This document shows, in pieces, positions 1 to 14,200 of a stretch of 64,000 nucleotides of DNA. Source of the DNA: Apostichopus japonicus. Lineage: Eukaryota > Echinodermata > Holothuroidea > Aspidochirotida > Stichopodidae. Under the pieces are notes generated by a model, which was not told where the DNA came from, did no database searches, and saw nothing but the letters and a program-made list of their open reading frames with translations. Made by a program: the position numbers and the translations under genes. How positions within the stretch are numbered: position 1 is the stretch's first letter; every line of letters starts with the position of its first letter. Location: contig NC_092577.1 in assembly GCF_037975245.1 (NCBI RefSeq), positions 26,597,398 to 26,661,397 on the forward strand, written 5' to 3'.

Positions 1-484
1 TCGCAAATTCGATTAATCGGTATTGCACATTCGATTAAACGGTATCGCACATTCGATTTATCGGTAACGCACATTCGATTTATCGGTACCGCACCTTCGA
101 TTCATCAGTACCGCACATTCGACTTATCGGTATCGTAAATTTAATAATCGGTATCGAGCATTCGATTTATCGGTATCGCACCTTCGATTTATGGGTCCCG
201 CACAATCGATTTATAGGTATCGCAATATCGATTAATCGGTCTCGCACATTCTATTTATCGGTACCGCACTTTCGATTTATTGGTACCACATATTCGATAT
301 TTCGTTTTCGCACGTTCGATTTATCGGTACCGCACATTCGATTTATCGGTCCCACACAATCGATTTATCAGTACCGCACATTCGACTTATCGATATCGTA
401 AATTCAATTGATCGGTATCGCGCATTCGATTTATCGGTATCGCACATTCGATTTATCGGCACCGCACATTCGATTTATCGGTAT

Positions 485-610
485 CGCAAATTCGGATAAA
501 TAGGTATCGCACATTCGATTAAACGGTATCGCACATTCGATTTATCGGTATCGCAAATTCGGATAAATAGGTATCGCACATTCGATTAAACGGTATCGCA
601 CATTCGATTG
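485..610. repeat. 67-bp three-monomer subunit (type example)
   Basis: A 23-bp monomer with GGATAAATAGG, a 22-bp monomer with GATTAAACGG and a standard monomer form a 67-bp unit present twice in tandem here. Tandem doublets of it recur through the array, for example near 1503, 2277, 8020, 19060 and 61420. It brings stop codons into the otherwise open + strand. Confidence 0.8.
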
Positions 611-1382
611 ATCGGTACCGCAATATCGATTTATCGGTATCGCACATTCTATTTATCGGTATCGTACATTCGAATTACCGATATCGCACATTCCATTTAT
701 CGGCACCGCACATTCGATTTATCGGTACCGCACATTCGATTTATCGCTACCGCACATTCGATTTATCGGTACCGCACATTCGATTTATCGGTACCGCACA
801 ATCGATTTATCGGTACCGCACATTCCATTTATCGGTATCGTACGTTCGATTTATCGTTTTCGCACGTTCGATTTATCGATACCGCACATTCGATTTATCG
901 GTCCCGCACAATCGATTTATACCGCACATTCGACTTATCGGTATCGTAAATTTAATTATCGGTATCGCGCATTCGATTTATCGGTATCGCACCTTCGATT
1001 TATGGGTCCCGCACAATCGATTTATAGGTATCACAATATCGATTAATCGGTCTCGCACATTCGAATTATCGGTACCGCACTTTCGATTTATTGGTACGGC
1101 ATATTCGATTTTTCGTTTTCGCACGTTCGATTTATCGGTACCGCACATTCGATTTATCGGTAGCACACAATCTATTTATCAGTACCGCACATTCGATTTA
1201 TCGGTAACGCACATTCGATTTATCGTTTTCGCACGTTCGATTTATCGATACCGCACATTCGATTTATCGGTATCGCAAATTCGATTAATCGGTATCGCAC
1301 ATTCGATTAAACGGTTTCGCACATTCGATTTATCGGTAACAAACGTTCGATTTATCGGTACCGCACATTCGATTTATCGGCA

Positions 1383-2910
1383 CCGCACATTCTATTTATC
1401 GGTACCGCAATATCGATTTATCGGTATCGCACATTCGATTTATCGGTACCGCACATTCGATTTATCGGTATCGCAATATCGATTTATCGGTACCGCACAT
1501 TCGATTTATCGGTATCGCAAATTCGGATAAATAGGTATCGCACATTCGATTAAACGGTATCGCACATTCGATTTATCGGTATCGCAAATTCGGATAAATA
1601 GGTATCGCACATTCGATTAAACGGTATCGCACATTCGATTTATCGGTACCGCAATATCGATTTATCGGTATCGCACATTCTATTTATCGGTATCGTACAT
1701 TCGAATTACCGATATCGCACATTCCATTTATCGGCACCGCACATTCGATTTATCGGTACCGCACATTCTATTTATCGGTATCGCACAATCGATTAATCGG
1801 TCTCGTACATTCGATTGATCGGTAGCGCACAATCGATTTATCGGTATCGCACATTCCATTTATTGGCACTGCACATCCGATTTATCGGTATCGCACATTC
1901 GATTTATCGCTACCGCACATTCGATTTATCGGTACCGCACATTCGATTTATCGGTACCGCACAATCGATTTATCGGTACCGCACATTCCATTTATCGGTA
2001 TCGTACGTTCGATTTATCGTTTTCGCACGTTCGATTTATCGATACCGCACATTCGATTTATCGGTCCCGCACAATCGATTTATACCGCACATTCTATTTA
2101 TCGATACCGCACATTCGATTTATCGGTCCCGCACAATCGATTTATACCGCACATTCTATTTATCGGTACCGCAATATCGATTTATCGGTATCGCACATTC
2201 GATTTATCGGTACCGCACATTCGATTTATCGGTATCGCAATATCGATTTATCGGTACCGCACTTTCGATTTATCGGTATCGCAAATTCGGATAAATAGGT
2301 ATCGCACATTCGATTAAACGGTATCGCACATTCGATTTATCGGTATCGCAAATTCGGATAAATAGGTATCGCACATTCGATTAAACGGTATCGCACATTC
2401 GATTTATCGGTACCGCAATATCGATTTATCGGTATCGCACATTCTATTTATCGGTATCGTACATTCGAATTACCGATATCGCACATTCCATTTATCGGCA
2501 CCGCACATTCGATTTATCGGTACCGCACATTCTATTTATCGGTATCGCACAATCGATTAATCGGTCTCGTACATTCGATTGATCGGTAGCGCACAATCGA
2601 TTTATCGGTATCGCACATTCCATTTATTGGCACTGCACATCCGATTTATCGGTATCGCACATTCGATTTATCGCTACCGCACATTCGATTTATCGGTACC
2701 GCACATTCGATTTATCGGTACCGCACAATCGATTTATCGGTACCGCACATTCCATTTATCGGTATCGTACGTTCGATTTATCGTTTTCGCACGTTCGATT
2801 TATCGATACCGCACATTCGATTTATCGGTCCCGCACAATCGATTTATACCGCACATTCGACTTATCGGTATCGTAAATTTAATTATCGGTAACGCGCATT
2901 CGATTTATCG
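1383..2910. repeat. 764-bp derivative of the 702-bp higher-order repeat, tandem pair
   Basis: Offset 764 bp links 1383 with 2147 and the GATTGATCGGTAGCG markers at 1815 and 2579. The extra 62 bp is a local duplication around 2085-2155, in which the 18-bp short monomer and its neighbours (CCCGCACAATCGATTTATAC) occur twice. Confidence 0.8.
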
Positions 2911-5879
2911 GTACCGCACATTCGATTTATCGGTATCGCATATTCGATTAATCGGTACCGCACATTCGATTTATCGGTACCGCACATTCGATTTATCGGT
3001 ATCGCAAATTCGGATAAATAGGTACCGCACATTCGATTTATCGGTAACGCACATTCGATTTATCGTTTTCGCACGTTCGATTTATCGATACCGCACATTC
3101 GATTTATCGGTATCGCAAATTCGGATAAATAGGTATCGCACATTCGATTAAACGGTATCGCACATTCGATTTATCGGTACCACTAATTCGATTAATCGGT
3201 ATCGCACATTCGATTAAACGGTTTCGCACATTCGATTTATCGGTAACAAACGTTCGATTTATCGGTACCGCACATTCGATTTATCGGCACCGCACATTCT
3301 ATTTATCGGTACCGCAATATCGATTTATCGGTATCGCACATTCGATTTATCGGTACCGCACATTCGATTTATCGGTATCGCAATATCGATTTATCGGTAC
3401 CGCAATATCGATTTATTGGTATGGCACATTCGATTTATCGGTACGGTACCGCAAATTCTATTTATCGGTATCGCAAATTCGATTAATCGGTATCGCACAT
3501 TCGATTAAACGGTATCGCACATTCGATTTATCGGTAACAAACGTTCGATTTATCGGTACCGCACATTCGATTTATCGGCACCGCACATTCGATTTATCGG
3601 TAACAAACGTTCGATTTATCGGTACCGCACATTCGATTTATCGGCACCGCACATTCGATTTATCGGTACCACAATATCGATTTATCGGTATCGCACATAC
3701 GATTTATTGGTACCGCACATTCGATTTATCGGTACCGCACATTCGATTTATCGGTATCGCACATTCGATTTATCGTTTTCGCACGTTCGATTTATCGATA
3801 CCGCACATTCGATTTATCGGTATCGCACGTTCGATTTATCGATACCGCACATTCGATTTATCGGTATCGCAAATTCGGATAAATAGGTATCGCACATTCG
3901 ATTAAACGGTATCGCACATTCGATTTATCGGTACCACAAATTCGATTAATCGGTATCGCACATTCGATTAAACGGTATCGCACATTCGATTTATCGGTAA
4001 CAAACGTTCGATTTATCGGTACCGCACATTCGATTTATCGGTACCGCACATTCGAGTTATCGGTACCGCACTTTCGATTTATCGGTACCGCACATTCAAT
4101 TAATCGGTATCGCAAATTCGATTAATCGGTATTGCACATTCGATTAAACGGTATCGCACATTCGATTTATCGGTAACGCACATTCGATTTATCGGTACCG
4201 CACCTTCGATTTATCGGTATCGCAAATTCGGATAAATAGGTATCGCACATTCGATTAAACGGTATCGCACATTCGATTTATCGGTATCGCAAATTCGGAT
4301 AAATAGGTATCGCACATTCGATTAAACGGTATCGCACATTCGATTTATCGGTACCGCAATATCGATTTATCGGTATCGCACATTCTATTTATCGGTATCG
4401 TACATTCGAATTACCGATATCGCACATTCCATTTATCGGCACCGCACATTCGATTTATCGGTACCGCACATTCTATTTATCGGTATCGCACAATCGATTA
4501 ATCGGTCTCGTACATTCGATTGATCGGTAGCGCACAATCGATTTATCGGTATCGCACATTCCATTTATTGGCACTGCACATCCGATTTATCGGTATCGCA
4601 CATTCGATTTATCGCTACCGCACATTCGATTTATCGGTACCGCACATTCGATTTATCGGTACCGCACAATCGATTTATCGGTACCGCACATTCCATTTAT
4701 CGGTATCGTACGTTCGATTTATCGTTTTCGCACGTTCGATTTATCGATACCGCACATTCGATTTATCGGTCCCGCACAATCGATTTATACCGCACATTCT
4801 ATTTATCGGTACCGCAATATCGATTTATCGGTATCGCACATTCGATTTATCGGTACCGCACATTCGATTTATCGGTATCGCAATATCGATTTATCGGTAC
4901 CGCACTTTCGATTTATCGGTATCGCAAATTCGGATAAATAGGTATCGCACATTCGATTAAACGGTATCGCACATTCGATTTATCGGTATCGCAAATTCGG
5001 ATAAATAGGTATCGCACATTCGATTAAACGGTATCGCACATTCGATTTATCGGTACCGCAATATCGATTTATCGGTATCGCACATTCTATTTATCGGTAT
5101 CGTACATTCGAATTACCGATATCGCACATTCCATTTATCGGCACCGCACATTCGATTTATCGGTACCGCACATTCGATTTATCGGTACCGCACAATCGAT
5201 TTATCGGTACCGCACATTCCATTTATCGGTATCGTACGTTCGATTTATCGTTTTCGCACGTTCGATTTATCGATACCGCACATTCGATTTATCGGTCCCG
5301 CACAATCGATTTATACCGCACATTCGACTTATCGGTATCGTAAATTTAATTATCGGTAACGCGCATTCGATTTATCGGTACCGCACATTCGATTTATCGG
5401 TATCGCATATTCGATTAATCGGTACCGCACATTCGATTTATCGGTACCGCACATTCGATTTATCGGTATCGCAAATTCGGATAAATAGGTACCGCACATT
5501 CGATTTATCGGTAACGCACATTCGATTTATCGTTTTCGCACGTTCGATTTATCGATACCGCACATTCGATTTATCGGTATCGCAAATTCGGATAAATAGG
5601 TATCGCACATTCGATTAAACGGTATCGCACATTCGATTTATCGGTACCACTAATTCGATTAATCGGTATCGCACATTCGATTAAACGGTTTCGCACATTC
5701 GATTTATCGGTAACAAACGTTCGATTTATCGGTACCGCACATTCGATTTATCGGCACCGCACATTCTATTTATCGGTACCGCAATATCGATTTATCGGTA
5801 TCGCACATTCGATTTATCGGTACCGCACATTCGATTTATCGGTATCGCAATATCGATTTATCGGTACCGCAATATCGAT

Positions 5880-7113
5880 TTATTGGTATGGCACATTCGA
5901 TTTATCGGTACGGTACCGCAAATTCTATTTATCGGTATCGCAAATTCGATTAATCGGTATCGCACATTCGATTTATCGGTAACAAACGTTCGATTTATCG
6001 GTACCGCACATTCGATTTATCGGCACCGCACATTCGATTTATCGGTACCGCACATTCGATTTATCGGTATCGCAATATCGATTTATCGGTACCGCAATAT
6101 CGATTTATTGGTATGGCACATTCGATTTATCGGTACGGTACCGCAAATTCTATTTATCGGTATCGCACATTCGATTAAACGGTATCGCACATTCGATTTA
6201 TCGGTAACAAACGTTCGATTTATCGGTACCGCACATTCGATTTATCGGCACCGCACATTCGATTTATCGGTAACAAACGTTCGATTTATCGGTACCGCAC
6301 ATTCGATTTATCGGCACCGCACATTCGATTTATCGGTACCACAATATCGATTTATCGGTATCGCACATACGATTTATTGGTACCGCACATTCGATTTATC
6401 GGTACCGCACATTCGATTTATCGGTATCGCAATATCGATTTATCGGTACCGCAATATCGATTTATTGGTATGGCACATTCGATTTATCGGTACGGTACCG
6501 CAAATTCTATTTATCGGTATCGCAAATTCGATTAATCGGTATCGCACATTCGATTTATCGGTAACAAACGTTCGATTTATCGGTACCGCAATATCGATTT
6601 ATCGGTATCGCACATTCGATTTATCGGTATCGCACATTCGATTTATCGGTACCGCACATTCGATTTATCGGTATCGCAATATCGATTTATCGGTACCGCA
6701 ATATCGATTTATTGGTATGGCACATTCGATTTATCGGTACGGTACCGCAAATTCTATTTATCGGTATCGCAAATTCGATTAATCGGTATCGCACATTCGA
6801 TTTATCGGTAACAAACGTTCGATTTATCGGTACCGCACATTCGATTTATCGGCACCGCACATTCGATTTATCGGTACCACAATATCGATTTATCGGTATC
6901 GCACATACGATTTATTGGTACCGCACATTCGATTTATCGGTACCGCACATTCGATTTATCGGTATCGCACATTCGATTTATCGTTTTCGCACGTTCGATT
7001 TATCGATACCGCACATTCGATTTATCGGTATCGCACGTTCGATTTATCGATACCGCACATTCGATTTATCGGTATCGCAAATTCGGATAAATAGGTATCG
7101 CACATTCGATTAA
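5880..7113. repeat. locally amplified satellite subfamily with 5-bp insertion marker
   Basis: The marker GGTATGGCACATTCG followed by a monomer carrying an extra TACGG (GGTACGGTACCGCAAATTC) occurs near 5885, 6112, 6470 and 6714, far more densely than elsewhere (for example single copies near 3419 and 10880). The spacings of about 227, 358 and 244 bp show repeated local duplication. The long 299-codon open frame here results from the absence of the stop-bearing variants. Confidence 0.75.
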
Positions 7114-8234
7114 ACGGTATCGCACATTCGATTTATCGGTACCACAAATTCGATTAATCGGTATCGCACATTCGATTAAACGGTATCGCACATTCGATTT
7201 ATCGGTACCAAACGTTCGATTTATCGGTACCGCACATTCGATTTATCGGTACCGCACATTCGAGTTATCGGTACCGCACTTTCGATTTATCGGTACCGCA
7301 CATTCAATTAATCGGTATCGCAAATTCGATTAATCGGTATTGCACATTCGATTAAACGGTATCGCACATTCGATTTATCGGTAACGCACATTCGATTTAT
7401 CGGTACCGCACCTTCGATTCATCAGTACCGCACATTCGACTTATCGGTATCGTAAATTTAATAATCGGTATCGCGCATTCGATTTATCGGTATCGCACCT
7501 TCGATTTATCGGTCCCGCACAATCGATTTATAGGTATCGCAATATCGATTAATCGGTCTCGCACATTCTATTTATCGGTACCGCACTTTCGATTTATTGG
7601 TACCACATATTCGATATTTCGTTTTCGCACGTTCGATTTATCGGTACCGCACATTCGATTTATCGGTCCCACACAATCGATTCATCAGTACCGCACATTC
7701 GACTTATCGATATCGTAAATTCAATTGATCGGTATCGCGCATTCGATTTATCGGTATCGCACATTCGATTTATCGGCACCGCACATTCGATTTATCGGTA
7801 CCGAAATATCGATTAATAGGTATCGCACATTCGATTAAACGGTATCGCACATTCGATTTATCGGTACCGCACATTCGATTTATCGGTATCGCATATTCGA
7901 TTAATCGGTACCGCACATTCGATTTATCGGTACCGCACATTCGATTTATCGGTATCGCAAATTCGGATAAATAGGTATCGCACATTCGATTAAACGGTAT
8001 CGCACATTCGATTTATCGGTATCGCAAATTCGGATAAATAGGTATCGCACATTCGATTAAACGGTATCGCACATTCGATTTATCGGTACCGCAATATCGA
8101 TTTATCGGTATCGCATATTCGATTAATCGGTACCGCACATTCGATTTATCGGTACCGCACATTCGATTTATCGGTATCGCAAATTCGGATAAATAGGTAT
8201 CGCACATTCGATTAAACGGTATCGCACATTCGAT

Positions 8235-11200
8235 TTATCGGTATCGCAAATTCGGATAAATAGGTATCGCACATTCGATTAAACGGTATCGCACATTCGA
8301 TTTATCGGTACCGCAATATCGATTTATCGGTATCGCATATTCGATTAATCGGTACCGCACATTCGATTTATCGGTACCGCACATTCGATTTATCGGTATC
8401 GCAAATTCGGATAAATAGGTATCGCACATTCGATTAAACGGTATCGCACATTCGATTTATCGGTATCGCAAATTCGGATAAATAGGTATCGCACATTCGA
8501 TTAAACGGTATCGCACATTCGATTTATCGGTACCGCAATATCGATTTATCGGTATCGCGAATTCGATTTATCGGTACCGCACATTCGATTTATCGGTACC
8601 GCAATATCGATTTATTGGTATCGCACATTCGATTGACCGGTATCGCACATTCGATTTATCGGCATCGCACATTCGATTTATCGGTACCGCAATATCGATT
8701 TATCGGTATGGCACATTCGATTTATCGGTACGGTACCTCACATCGATTTATCGGTATCGCAAATTCGATTAATCGGTATCGCACATTCGATTAAACGGTA
8801 TCGCACATTCGATTTATCGGTAACGCACATTCGATTTATCGGTATCGCACTTTCGATTTTTCGTTCCCGCACAATCGATTTATCGGTACCGCACATTCGA
8901 TTAATCGGTCTCGCACATTCGATTTATCGGTAGCGCACATTCGATTTATCGGTACCGCAATATCGATTTATCGGTATCGCACATTACATTGATCGGCACC
9001 GCACATTCGATTTATCGGTACCGCAATATCGATTTATCGGTCCCGCACAATCGATTTATAGGTATCGCACATTCGATTAATCGGTCTCGCACATTCGATT
9101 TATCGGCACCGCACATTCGATTTATCGGTACCGCACATTCGATTTATCGGTACCGCACATTCGATTTATCGGTATCGCAAATTCGATTAATAGGTATCGC
9201 ACATTCGATTAAACGGTATCGCACATTCGATTTATCGGTAACGCACTTTCGATTTATCGGTCCCGCACATTCGATTTATCGGTACCGCACATTCTATTTA
9301 TCGGTATCGCACAATCGATTAATCGGTCTCGTACATTCGATTGATCGGTAGCGCACAATCGATTTATCGGTATCGCACATTCCATTTATTGGCACTGCAC
9401 ATCCGATTTATCGGTATCGCACATTCGATTTATCGCTACCGCACATTCGATTTATCGGTACCGCACATTCGATTTATCGGTACCGCACAATCGATTTATC
9501 GGTACCGCACATTCCATTTATCGGTATCGTACGTTCGATTTATCGTTTTCGCACGTTCGATTTATCGATACCGCACATTCGATTTATCGGTCCCGCACAA
9601 TCGATTTATACCGCACATTCTATTTATCGGTACCGCAATATCGATTTATCGGTATCGCACATTCGATTTATCGGTACCGCACATTCGATTTATCGGTATC
9701 GCAATATCGATTTATCGGTACCGCACATTCGATTTATCGGTATCGCAAATTCGGATAAATAGGTATCGCACATTCGATTAAACGGTATCGCACATTCGAT
9801 TTATCGGTATCGCAAATTCGGATAAATAGGTATCGCACATTCGATTAAACGGTATCGCACATTCGATTTATCGGTACCGCAATATCGATTTATCGGTATC
9901 GCACATTCTATTTATCGGTATCGTACATTCGAATTACCGATATCGCACATTCCATTTATCGGCACCGCACATTCGATTTATCGGTACCGCACATTCTATT
10001 TATCGGTATCGCACAATCGATTAATCGGTCTCGTACATTCGATTGATCGGTAGCGCACAATCGATTTATCGGTATCGCACATTCCATTTATTGGCACTGC
10101 ACATCCGATTTATCGGTATCGCACATTCGATTTATCGCTACCGCACATTCGATTTATCGGTACCGCACGTTCGATTTATCGATACCGCACATTCGATTTA
10201 TCGGTCCCGCACAATCGATTTATACCGCACATTCGATTTATCGGTATCGTAAATTTAATTATCGGTATCGCGCATTCGATTTATCGGTATCGCACCTTCG
10301 ATTTATGGGTCCCGCACAATCGATTTATAGGTATCACAATATCGATTAATCGGTCTCGCACATTCGAATTATCGGTACCGCACTTTCGATTTATTGGTAC
10401 CGCATATTCGATTTTTCGTTTTCGCACGTTCGATTTATCGGTACCGCACATTCGATTTATCGGTCCCACACAATCTATTTATCAGTACCGCACATTCGAT
10501 TTATCGGTAACGCACATTCGATTTATCGTTTTCGCACGTTCGATTTATCGATACCGCACATTCGATTTATCGGTATCGCAAATTCGGATAAATAGGTATC
10601 GCACATTCGATTAAACGGTATCGCACATTCGATTTATCGGTACCACAAATTCGATTAATCGGTATCGCACATTCGATTAAACGGTTTCGCACATTCGATT
10701 TATCGGTAACAAACGTTCGATTTATCGGTACCGCACATTCGATTTATCGGCACCGCACATTCTATTTATCGGTACCGCAATATCGATTTATCGGTATCGC
10801 ACATTCGATTTATCGGTACCGCACATTCGATTTATCGGTATCGCAATATCGATTTATCGGTACCGCAATATCGATTTATTGGTATGGCACATTCGATTTA
10901 TCGGTACGGTACCGCAAATTCTATTTATCGGTATCGCAAATTCGATTAATCGGTATCGCACATTCGATTAAACGGTATCGCACATTCGATTTATCGGTAA
11001 CAAACGTTCGATTTATCGGTACCGCACATTCGATTTATCGGCACCGCACATTCGATTTATCGGTAACAAACGTTCGATTTATCGGTACCGCACATTCGAT
11101 TTATCGGCACCGCACATTCGATTTATCGGTACCACAATATCGATTTATCGGTATCGCACATACGATTTATCGGTACCGCACATTCGATTTATCGGTACCG

Positions 11201-14200
11201 CACATTCGATTTATCGGTATCGCACATTCGATTTATCGTTTTCGCACGTTCGATTTATCGATACCGCACATTCGATTTATCGGTATCGCACGTTCGATTT
11301 ATCGATACCGCACATTCGATTTATCGGTATCGCAAATTCGGATAAATATGTATCGCACATTCGATTAAACGGTATCGCACATTCGATTTATCGGTACCAC
11401 AAATTCGATTAATCGGTATCGCACATTCGATTAAACGGTATCGCACATTCGATTTATCGGTAACAAACGTTCGATTTATCGGTACCGCACATTCTATTTA
11501 TCGGTACCGTACATTCGAGTTATCGGTACCGCACTTTCGATTTATCGGTACCGCACATTCAATTAATCGGTATCGCAAATTCGATTAATCGGTATTGCAC
11601 ATTCGATTAAACGGTATCGCACATTCGATTTATCGGTAACGCACATTCGATTTATCGGTACCGCACCTTCGATTCATCAGTACCGCACATTCGACTTATC
11701 GGTATCGTAAATTTAATAATCGGTATCGCGCATTCGATTTATCGGTATCGCACCTTCGATTTATCGGTCCCGCACAATCGATTTATAGGTATCGCAATAT
11801 CGATTAATCGGTCTCGCACATTCTATTTATCGGTACCGCACTTTCGATTTATTGGTACCACATATTCGATATTTCGTTTTCGCACGTTCGATTTATCGGT
11901 ACCGCACATTCGATTTATCGGTCCCACACAATCGATTCATCAGTACCGCACATTCGACTTATCGATATCGTAAATTCAATTGATCGGTATCGCGCATTCG
12001 ATTTATCGGTATCGCACATTCGATTTATCGGCACCGCACATTCGATTTATCGGTACCGAAATATCGATTAATCGGTATCGCACATACGATTTATCGGTAT
12101 CGCATATTCGATTAATCGGTACCGCACATTCGATTTATCGGTACCGCACATTCGATTTATCGGTATCGCAAATTCGGATAAATAGGTATCGCACATTCGA
12201 TTAAACGGTATCGCACATTCGATTTATCGGTACCGCAATATCGATTTATCGGTATCGCGAATTCGATTTATCGGTACCGCACATTCGATTTATCGGTACC
12301 GCAATATCGATTTATTGGTATCGCACATTCGATTGACCGGTATCGCACATTCGATTTATCGGCATCGCACATTCGATTTATCGGTACCGCAATATCGATT
12401 TATCGGTATGGCACATTCGATTTATCGGTACGGTACCTCACATCGATTTATCGGTATCGCAAATTCGATTAATCGGTATCGCACATTCGATTAAACGGTA
12501 TCGCACATTCGATTTATCGGTAACGCACATTCGATTTATCGGTATCGCACTTTCGATTTTTCGTTCCCGCACAATCGATTTGTCGGTACCGCACATTCGA
12601 TTAATCGGTCTCGCACATTCGATTTATCGGTAGCGCACATTCGATTTATCGGTACCGCAATATCGATTTATCGGTATCGCACATTACATTGATCGGCACC
12701 GCACATTCGATTTATCGGTACCGCAATATCGATTTATCGGTCCCGCACAATCGATTTATAGGTATCGCACATTCGATTAATCGGTCTCGCACATTCGATT
12801 TATCGGCACCGCACATTCGATTTATCGGTACCGCACATTCGATTTATCGGTACCGCACATTCGATTTATCGGTATCGCAAATTCGATTAATAGGTATCGC
12901 ACATTCGATTAAACGGTATCGCACATTCGATTTATCGGTAACGCACTTTCGATTTATCGGTCCCGCACATTCGATTTATCGGTACCGCACATTCGATTTA
13001 TCGGTATCGCACAATCGATTAATCGGTCTCGTACATTCGATTTATCGGTAGCGCACAATCGATTTATCGGTATCGCACATTCCATTTATTGGCACTGCAC
13101 ATCCGATTTATCGGTATCGCACATTCGATTTATCGCTACCGCACATTCGATTTATCGGTACCGCACATTCGATTTATCGGTACCGCACAATCGATTTATC
13201 GGTACCGCACATTCCATTTATCGGTATCGTACGTTCGATTTATCGTTTTCGCACGTTCGATTTATCGATACCGCACATTCGATTTATCGGTCCCGCACAA
13301 TCGATTTATACCGCACATTCGACCTATCGGTATCGTAAATTTAATTATCGGTATCGCGCATTCGATTTATCGGTATCGCACCTTCGATTTATGGGTCCCG
13401 CACAATCGATTTATAGGTATCACAATATCGATTAATCGGTCTCGCACATTCGAATTATCGGTACCGCACTTTCGATTTATTGGTACCGCATATTCGATTT
13501 TTCGTTTTCGCACGTTCGATTTATCGGTACCGCACTTTCGATTTATCGGTCCCACACAATCTATTTATCAGTACCGCACATTCGATTTATCGGTACCGCA
13601 CATTCGATTTATCGGTCCCACACAATCTATTTATCAGTACCGCACATTCGATTTATCGGTAACGCACATTCGATTTATCGTTTTCGCACGTTCGATTTAT
13701 CGATACCGCACATTCGATTTATCGGTATCGCAAATTCGGATAAATAGGTATCGCACATTCGATTAAACGGTATCGCACATTCGATTTATCGGTACCACAA
13801 ATTCGATTAATCGGTATCGCACATTCGATTAAACGGTTTCGCACATTCGATTTATCGGTAACAAACGTTCGATTTATCGGTACCGCAGTTTCGATTTATC
13901 GGCACCGCACATTCGATTTATCGGTACCGCAATATCGATTTATCGGTATCGCACATTCGATTTATCGGTACCGCACATTCGATTTATCGGTATCGCAATA
14001 TCGATTTATCGGTATCGCACATTCGATTTATCGGTACCGCACATTCGATTTATCGGTATCGCAATATCGATTTATCGGTACCGCAATATCGATTTATTGG
14101 TATGGCACATTCGATTTATCGGTACGGTACCGCAAATTCTATTTATCGGTATCGCAAATTCGATTAATCGGTATCGCACATTCGATTAAACGGTATCGCA

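Noticed and set aside
608-949. Open frames of 60-299 codons across the satellite (for example 608-949, 5883-6782, 26142-26867, 37396-38274)
   Set aside because: They are translations of the 22-bp repeat. The same pseudo-peptide appears in all three frames, lengths depend only on where stop-bearing variants fall, and start codons are just variant monomers (TTGATCGG or ATTGG).
978-1166. Minus-strand 62-codon frames containing RMCGTDKSNVR-type peptides
   Set aside because: Reverse-strand readings of the same monomers. They exist only where variants remove the TAA of the complementary consensus.
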